NCBI GenBank assembly: GCA_021325275.1
Contig: JAJPHL010000011.1
Coordinates: 62,001-126,000, forward strand
From: Terriglobia bacterium
Lineage (GTDB): Bacteria; Acidobacteriota; Terriglobia; JAJPHL01
Direction: 5' to 3'
DNA: 64,000 nucleotides
Below the pieces are notes generated by a model. That model made no database searches. It had not been told where the DNA came from and was given only the letters and a program-made list of their open reading frames with translations. Below, piece after piece: positions 60,117-64,000 of this stretch. The translations under genes and the position numbers were made by a program. Numbering within the stretch: the first letter of the stretch is position 1; every line of letters starts with the position of its first letter.

Positions 60117-61522
60117 CCAGACGAAAACTCCTTCACGCGATGGCGGCCGCGCCGTTCGTTTTCCCGCAAGTGCGGGCGGTGGCGAAGCCGGCGATCCGCA
60201 TTGAATCGGTGGCCATCGACTTCGAGGAATTCCGTTACCGAACGCCGTACGTTTTCGGCGGACGCTCGGTGGATCGCGCGACAATTTTGAACGTCCACGT
60301 GGAGGCGCGCTCGCGCGACGGACGCGTCGCGCATGGTTTTGGTTCGATGCCGCTGGGCAATCAGTGGGCTTTTCCTCCGGACGCGATGCCGAACGAAAAC
60401 ACGCTCGGCGCGATGCGCCGCTTGGCCGACCGGATTCACTTCATCACGGGTGGTTTTAAGGAATACGGCCATCCGCTCGACATCAATCAAGCGCTCGAGC
60501 CGGACATTTTGCGCGCGGCCGCGGCGGTTTCCAAGGAACTCAGCTTGGCCGCGCCCATTCCCAAGCTGGCGACGCTGGTTACCGCGAGCGCTTTCGACGC
60601 CGCGATTCACGACGCGTACGGAAAATCGCTCGGACTGAGTTGCTACGAGTGTTACGGCGAGAACCAGATGTCGCGCGACCTTGCTCCGTATCTCAACGCC
60701 GATTTTCGCGGCGAATATCTCGACCGCTACGTCCAGCGCAAGCCGACGCCGCGCATTCGCTTGTTTCATTCGGTCGGCGCCGGCGATCCCATCGAGCAAT
60801 TGGACGTCCGCAAGCCGATCGGCGATGGACTGCCCGAAGACTTGCCGTCCTGGATCGCGCACGACGGGCTGACGCGCCTGAAAATCAAACTGAACGGCGC
60901 GGACTTGAAGGAAGACGTCGAGCGCACCGTGCGCATCGATCGCGCGGCGGCGGCGGTGCGAAAAACCGATTGGAAATATTGCCTCGATTTCAATGAGCGC
61001 TGTAAGAACGTCGCGTACTTGCTCGATTTTCTGCATCAAGTGAAGGAACGCGCGCCGCAAGGCTTCGAGCGCATCCTGTACATCGAGCAACCGACGCGCC
61101 GCGATCTCAAGAGCGATCGCGCCAACGTGATGCACGAAGCGGCCAAGCTGCGTCCCGTGGTGATCGACGAATCGCTGACGGATTTGGAAAGCTTGTTGCT
61201 CGCGCGCGAAATGGGCTACACCGGGATCGCGCTGAAAGCATGCAAGGGACAAAGCCAAGCGATGTTGATGGCCGCTGCGGGACAGAAGTACAAGATGTTT
61301 TTGACCGTGCAAGATCTCACCTGCCCCGGCGCGTCGCTGGTGCATTCGGCGGGAATCGCGGCGCACGTGCCCGGCGTCGCGGGACTCGAAGCAAACTCGC
61401 GGCAATACATGCCCGCCGCGAACAAACCTTGGGAATCGCGATTCCCGGGATTGTTTCGAATTACCGACGGCACGCTGGATACGTCGCGATTGTCCGGGCC
61501 GGGCCTCGGAGTCGGCCCATAA
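60113..61522 (+). CDS. Enolase-superfamily (mandelate racemase/muconate lactonizing) protein
   Basis: 469 aa from a TTG at 60113 that overlaps the upstream stop (TTGA); the N terminus [19 protein letters not shown] is Tat-like. Enolase-superfamily catalytic residues are in order: LKIKLNG (Lys), CLDFNERC (Asp/metal), YIEQPT (Glu/metal) and VIDESLTD (Asp/metal). It abstracts the alpha proton of a carboxylate such as a sugar acid. Probably dehydrates or racemises the product of the preceding enzymes. Confidence 0.88.
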   Translation: MTRRKLLHAMAAAPFVFPQVRAVAKPAIRIESVAIDFEEFRYRTPYVFGGRSVDRATILNVHVEARSRDGRVAHGFGSMPLGNQWAFPPDAMPNENTLGAMRRLADRIHFITGGFKEYGHPLDINQALEPDILRAAAAVSKELSLAAPIPKLATLVTASAFDAAIHDAYGKSLGLSCYECYGENQMSRDLAPYLNADFRGEYLDRYVQRKPTPRIRLFHSVGAGDPIEQLDVRKPIGDGLPEDLPSWIAHDGLTRLKIKLNGADLKEDVERTVRIDRAAAAVRKTDWKYCLDFNERCKNVAYLLDFLHQVKERAPQGFERILYIEQPTRRDLKSDRANVMHEAAKLRPVVIDESLTDLESLLLAREMGYTGIALKACKGQSQAMLMAAAGQKYKMFLTVQDLTCPGASLVHSAGIAAHVPGVAGLEANSRQYMPAANKPWESRFPGLFRITDGTLDTSRLSGPGLGVGP

Positions 61523-61529
61523 TAGAGGT

Positions 61530-63107
61530 ATGCAGTCGAAGTTGTTTCTGTGGGTGTGCTTCGCGGCAACATTTGTACAGGCTCCGGAAGTAAATGCTCA
61601 AAGCTTGCCGCAGTTCACGGTCGCCGGAGTGGTCAGCGCGGCCTCCTACGCCCAGCCGATTTCCCCGCAATCGATCGTTTCGATTTTCGGCGTGAATCTC
61701 GCGTCGACCACAGCGTCGGCCACGAGCGTTCCGCTTCCCACCACGCTCGGCGGTACTACGGTAAAGTTCAACGGCGAACCAGCGCCGCTGTTTTACGTCT
61801 CGCCGACACAGGTGAACGTTCAAGTTCCGTCGATCGCCGTGTTCTCGCCGATAACGGTGAACGTAAGCGTGACCACCGCGGCCGGCTCGAGTGACACGAT
61901 GGCCGTGCCGTTCTACGCCACCGGACCCGGAATGTTCTCGCAAGACCACAGCGGCTGCGGCCCGGCCGCGGCCTTGAACGCGTCGCAAGCGGGCACGCCG
62001 CTGAATTCGTCCGCGAACAGCGCGGCGCCCGGCGACTACATCACGCTGTTCGGTACGGGATTTGGACTGGCCTACTGGCCGACTGACGGAACACCGCCGG
62101 GGAAAGCGGCGAATCTCGAAGTGCAGCCGGGAGTCGATATCGACGGCGGATTGAGCCTCGTCTTCTCGCTTCAGTATGCGGGTCTGGCGCCCACGCTTGT
62201 CGGCGTGGACCAAATCAACTTTCAGATTCCCGCGACAGCGCGCCAAGGTTGCGCAATTCCATTCACTGTGCAGGCGCAAGGCTACACGAGTCCCGCATTC
62301 CCGCTGAGCATCCACACCGGCGGCGGGCCATGCGTCGACCCGCCGGCGCAGTCGTACGGACAAGTTTCGCTCGTGAAAACGATCACGGCAGGAACGTCCA
62401 GCAATGGAAGCACTGAAGTTCTCACCGCATCCTTCCCTTCCGGCCCCGGATTGCCGATTCCGGCGGCGCCGGCAGTGACTCCCTCGAACAGCTACACCTC
62501 CAACGCCTACTTGATGTCGCCCGTTTCACGAACCTGCGTCGCGGGATTTACGCAACTGTCGGCGGGCCCGCTGCAAGTGAGTTCGCCGGCAAATTCGGTC
62601 ACCGCCCAGCCAACGAACGGGGCCTACAATCAAACACTGCCCGCGGGATTCATCGGCGCGGGATCGTACAACATCACCGCCTCCGGAAGTCCGGTGGCGT
62701 TTCAAGGAACCATGGTCGTCTCCGCGCCAATCCAGATACAAACGGCGCTCCCGTCGGGAACGGTGATTTCGCAATTCAACCCATTCACCGTCACGTGGAC
62801 CGGCGGCGTGTCCGGCGATTTGGTGAAAATCACGGTGGTCACGCATGCCGGGGGACTCGGCACGTCGATGTATGCGTACGCCGATGCCGCGGCGGGATCG
62901 TTCACGTTCAATCCATCGTGCCAGTCCAGCCCGTCCTCCGGGAAATTCTGCACGTTCTACATCCCGCCTTCCGGAAACGTGCAAGTGATCGTCGAGCAAT
63001 CGCCGGGATCGGCCAACACGGCCGCGTTTCAGGCGTCGGGCATCACCACGAACGTTCAAGCCACGTGGACGTATCGGTGGATCTTTGGCGGTTTGAGCCT
63101 GCAATAA
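61530..63107 (+). CDS. Secreted protein with Solibacter-type (TIGR03437-like) domain
   Basis: 525 aa with a signal peptide (MQSKLFLWVCFAATFVQAPE). The N-terminal 230 residues have the Acidobacteriota module: VVSAASYAQPISPQSIVSIF, GVNLAS, LGGTTVKFNGEPAPLFYVSP, VNVQVPS and a late LVGVDQINFQIP. The remainder is beta-rich with Ig-like sandwich domains (VTWTGGVSGDLVKITVVTHA). Such proteins are exported and poorly understood; possibly adhesins. The start lies 7 nt after the enolase-type gene. Confidence 0.88.
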   Translation: MQSKLFLWVCFAATFVQAPEVNAQSLPQFTVAGVVSAASYAQPISPQSIVSIFGVNLASTTASATSVPLPTTLGGTTVKFNGEPAPLFYVSPTQVNVQVPSIAVFSPITVNVSVTTAAGSSDTMAVPFYATGPGMFSQDHSGCGPAAALNASQAGTPLNSSANSAAPGDYITLFGTGFGLAYWPTDGTPPGKAANLEVQPGVDIDGGLSLVFSLQYAGLAPTLVGVDQINFQIPATARQGCAIPFTVQAQGYTSPAFPLSIHTGGGPCVDPPAQSYGQVSLVKTITAGTSSNGSTEVLTASFPSGPGLPIPAAPAVTPSNSYTSNAYLMSPVSRTCVAGFTQLSAGPLQVSSPANSVTAQPTNGAYNQTLPAGFIGAGSYNITASGSPVAFQGTMVVSAPIQIQTALPSGTVISQFNPFTVTWTGGVSGDLVKITVVTHAGGLGTSMYAYADAAAGSFTFNPSCQSSPSSGKFCTFYIPPSGNVQVIVEQSPGSANTAAFQASGITTNVQATWTYRWIFGGLSLQ

Positions 63108-63211
63108 CAAGTCCTGCTCACCGTTTTAAGCGAGCCCCGTCAAAATAAGGGAACTGGACGAGGGGCTGCATCGTATTAAGGTGCAGAATGGGTCAACGGA
63201 GGAGCATCTCA

Positions 63212-63985
63212 ATGAAATCCGGCACGATTTTTATCGCGTTTCTCGCGCTCGCCTGTGCCGCAGCCGCGGCTCAAACCAAGCACGTCGATCGAACGCTGCC
63301 GCTGCACTCGAACGGCTCGGTTTCCATCGACAGCCACAATGGATCGATCACCGTCGATACCTGGGATCGCAATGAAATCGAGATTCATGCCCGGGTCGAG
63401 GCCGGCGGATCAAGCGCCAGCGACCGTCGGCGCTTCGACGAGACGAACGTGGAGATCGAGGGATCGGGCGATTCGGTGCGCATCAAGACGGTCATGCCGG
63501 ATTGGAACTTCAGTTGGTGGGGCAACGATTCCGGCAACAGCCCAGAGGTGCACTACACGGTGAAAGCGCCGCGCACCGCGCGCTGGACGCTGCGCGATCA
63601 CAATTCGCACATCGAATTGCACGACCTGCGCGCCGCGCTCGAGGTATCCACGCACAATGGACGCCTGAACGTCACAAATCTCGCGGGACCGCTGGCGCTT
63701 GAGATGCACAACGGCCGCGCCAGTGTGGAGTTCGCCGCCTTTACCGGCGAGAGCCACGTGGATACGCACAACGCCGAGGTGGAATTGTCGCTGCCCTCGA
63801 ACAGCCGCTTCAACCTCAACGTCTCGGGACACAACCAGAGCTTCCATTCGGATTTTTCGGTGATGACGCGGATGTCAAGCTGGCACGGCCGCCGCGATTC
63901 GCAGATCGAAGGTCCGGTGAACGGCGGCGGCCCGACGCTGCGCTTGTCGTCGCACAACGGCGGATTTCGATTACGCGCGCGCTAA
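63212..63985 (+). CDS. Secreted DUF4097-type beta-helix protein
   Basis: 257 aa from the ATG at 63212 with GGAGG 9 nt upstream; the track start at 63188 is earlier. Signal peptide MKSGTIFIAFLALACAAAAA. Repeated strands DSHNGSITVDTWDRNEIEIH, DHNSHIELHDLRAALEVSTH, and THNGRLNVTNLAGPLALEMH form a right-handed helix or adhesin-like stack. Function unknown; often next to anti-sigma or transport genes. Near the window end; its stop at 63985 is present. Confidence 0.8.
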   Translation: MKSGTIFIAFLALACAAAAAQTKHVDRTLPLHSNGSVSIDSHNGSITVDTWDRNEIEIHARVEAGGSSASDRRRFDETNVEIEGSGDSVRIKTVMPDWNFSWWGNDSGNSPEVHYTVKAPRTARWTLRDHNSHIELHDLRAALEVSTHNGRLNVTNLAGPLALEMHNGRASVEFAAFTGESHVDTHNAEVELSLPSNSRFNLNVSGHNQSFHSDFSVMTRMSSWHGRRDSQIEGPVNGGGPTLRLSSHNGGFRLRAR

Positions 63986-64000
63986 AATCGGTCACGGGCG

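Overview
The window reads as a chromosomal segment of a GC-rich Acidobacteriota genome, most likely near the Bryobacterales/Solibacter group. The lineage markers are two PadR regulators, each directly followed by a very large FtsX/MacB-type orphan permease (ADOP architecture); a secreted protein with the C-terminal domain first described in Solibacter; and many exported hydrolases and peptidases. No rRNA, CRISPR array, prophage or intact insertion sequence was found. The one tRNA is tRNA-Val(CAC). The assignment comes from family recognition only; no search was run.

Layout. 1-6 kb: a GalT-like uridylyltransferase, a PadR/ADOP pair, and a bactofilin operon with a methyltransferase-like protein and a YdeI-type protein. 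6-18.5 kb (all minus strand): a dehalogenase-like hydrolase, a type-B carboxylesterase, a sigma-54 activator without an HTH, two coiled-coil proteins, a VapBC locus with a frameshifted toxin, a CocE-type hydrolase, an orphan PD-(D/E)XK nuclease, a second PIN toxin locus and a CPBP protease. 18.5-25.6 kb (minus): a second PadR/ADOP pair, then cupin, GHMP sugar kinase, thymidine kinase, a GxxExxY gene inside an inverted repeat, GT2 and an RmlC-like cupin. 25.7-35.8 kb: an SDR, Uma2, an M16 peptidase pair, a second CocE hydrolase, MotA-MotB overlapping a zeta-type toxin, and an M28-PDZ peptidase. 35.9-46.3 kb (plus): a giant BNR/Asp-box protein, GH27, ribosomal protein L31, a double-length ThyX, an RsbW/STAS pair, an NpdG-like reductase, and an ABC ATPase with a GldF/GldG-like fusion. 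46.3-51.5 kb (minus): a HigBA pair beside an orphan HigA with a truncated HigB, then an RRM / GT4-alpha-barrel fusion / GH130 operon. 52-64 kb: tRNA-Val, MoxR-DUF58, a mutarotase-like protein, a PQQ propeller, three overlapping exported sugar-metabolism genes (Gfo/Idh, xylose-isomerase-like, enolase superfamily), a TIGR03437-type protein and a DUF4097-type protein.

How it works together. Much of the content is exported carbohydrate and peptide degradation (GH27, GH130, exported sugar enzymes, M16, M28, CocE, esterase), with surface-polysaccharide functions (GHMP kinase, RmlC-like, GT2), cell-envelope and motor functions (bactofilin, MotAB, MoxR-DUF58) and thymidylate supply (Tdk, ThyX). At least five toxin-antitoxin loci are interspersed, two visibly decayed.

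The least explained layer is a set of intergenic inverted repeats. At least four loci have arms made of about three tandem 9-10 nt units starting CAC(A/G)GA, arranged head to head. One encloses a GxxExxY gene that fills it from arm to arm; the others are empty or hold duplicated filler. Two other loci share a second architecture, with 26-27 bp perfect arms that are themselves hairpins around an inner hairpin. Several of these repeats run into the start codon or N-terminal codons of the adjacent gene.
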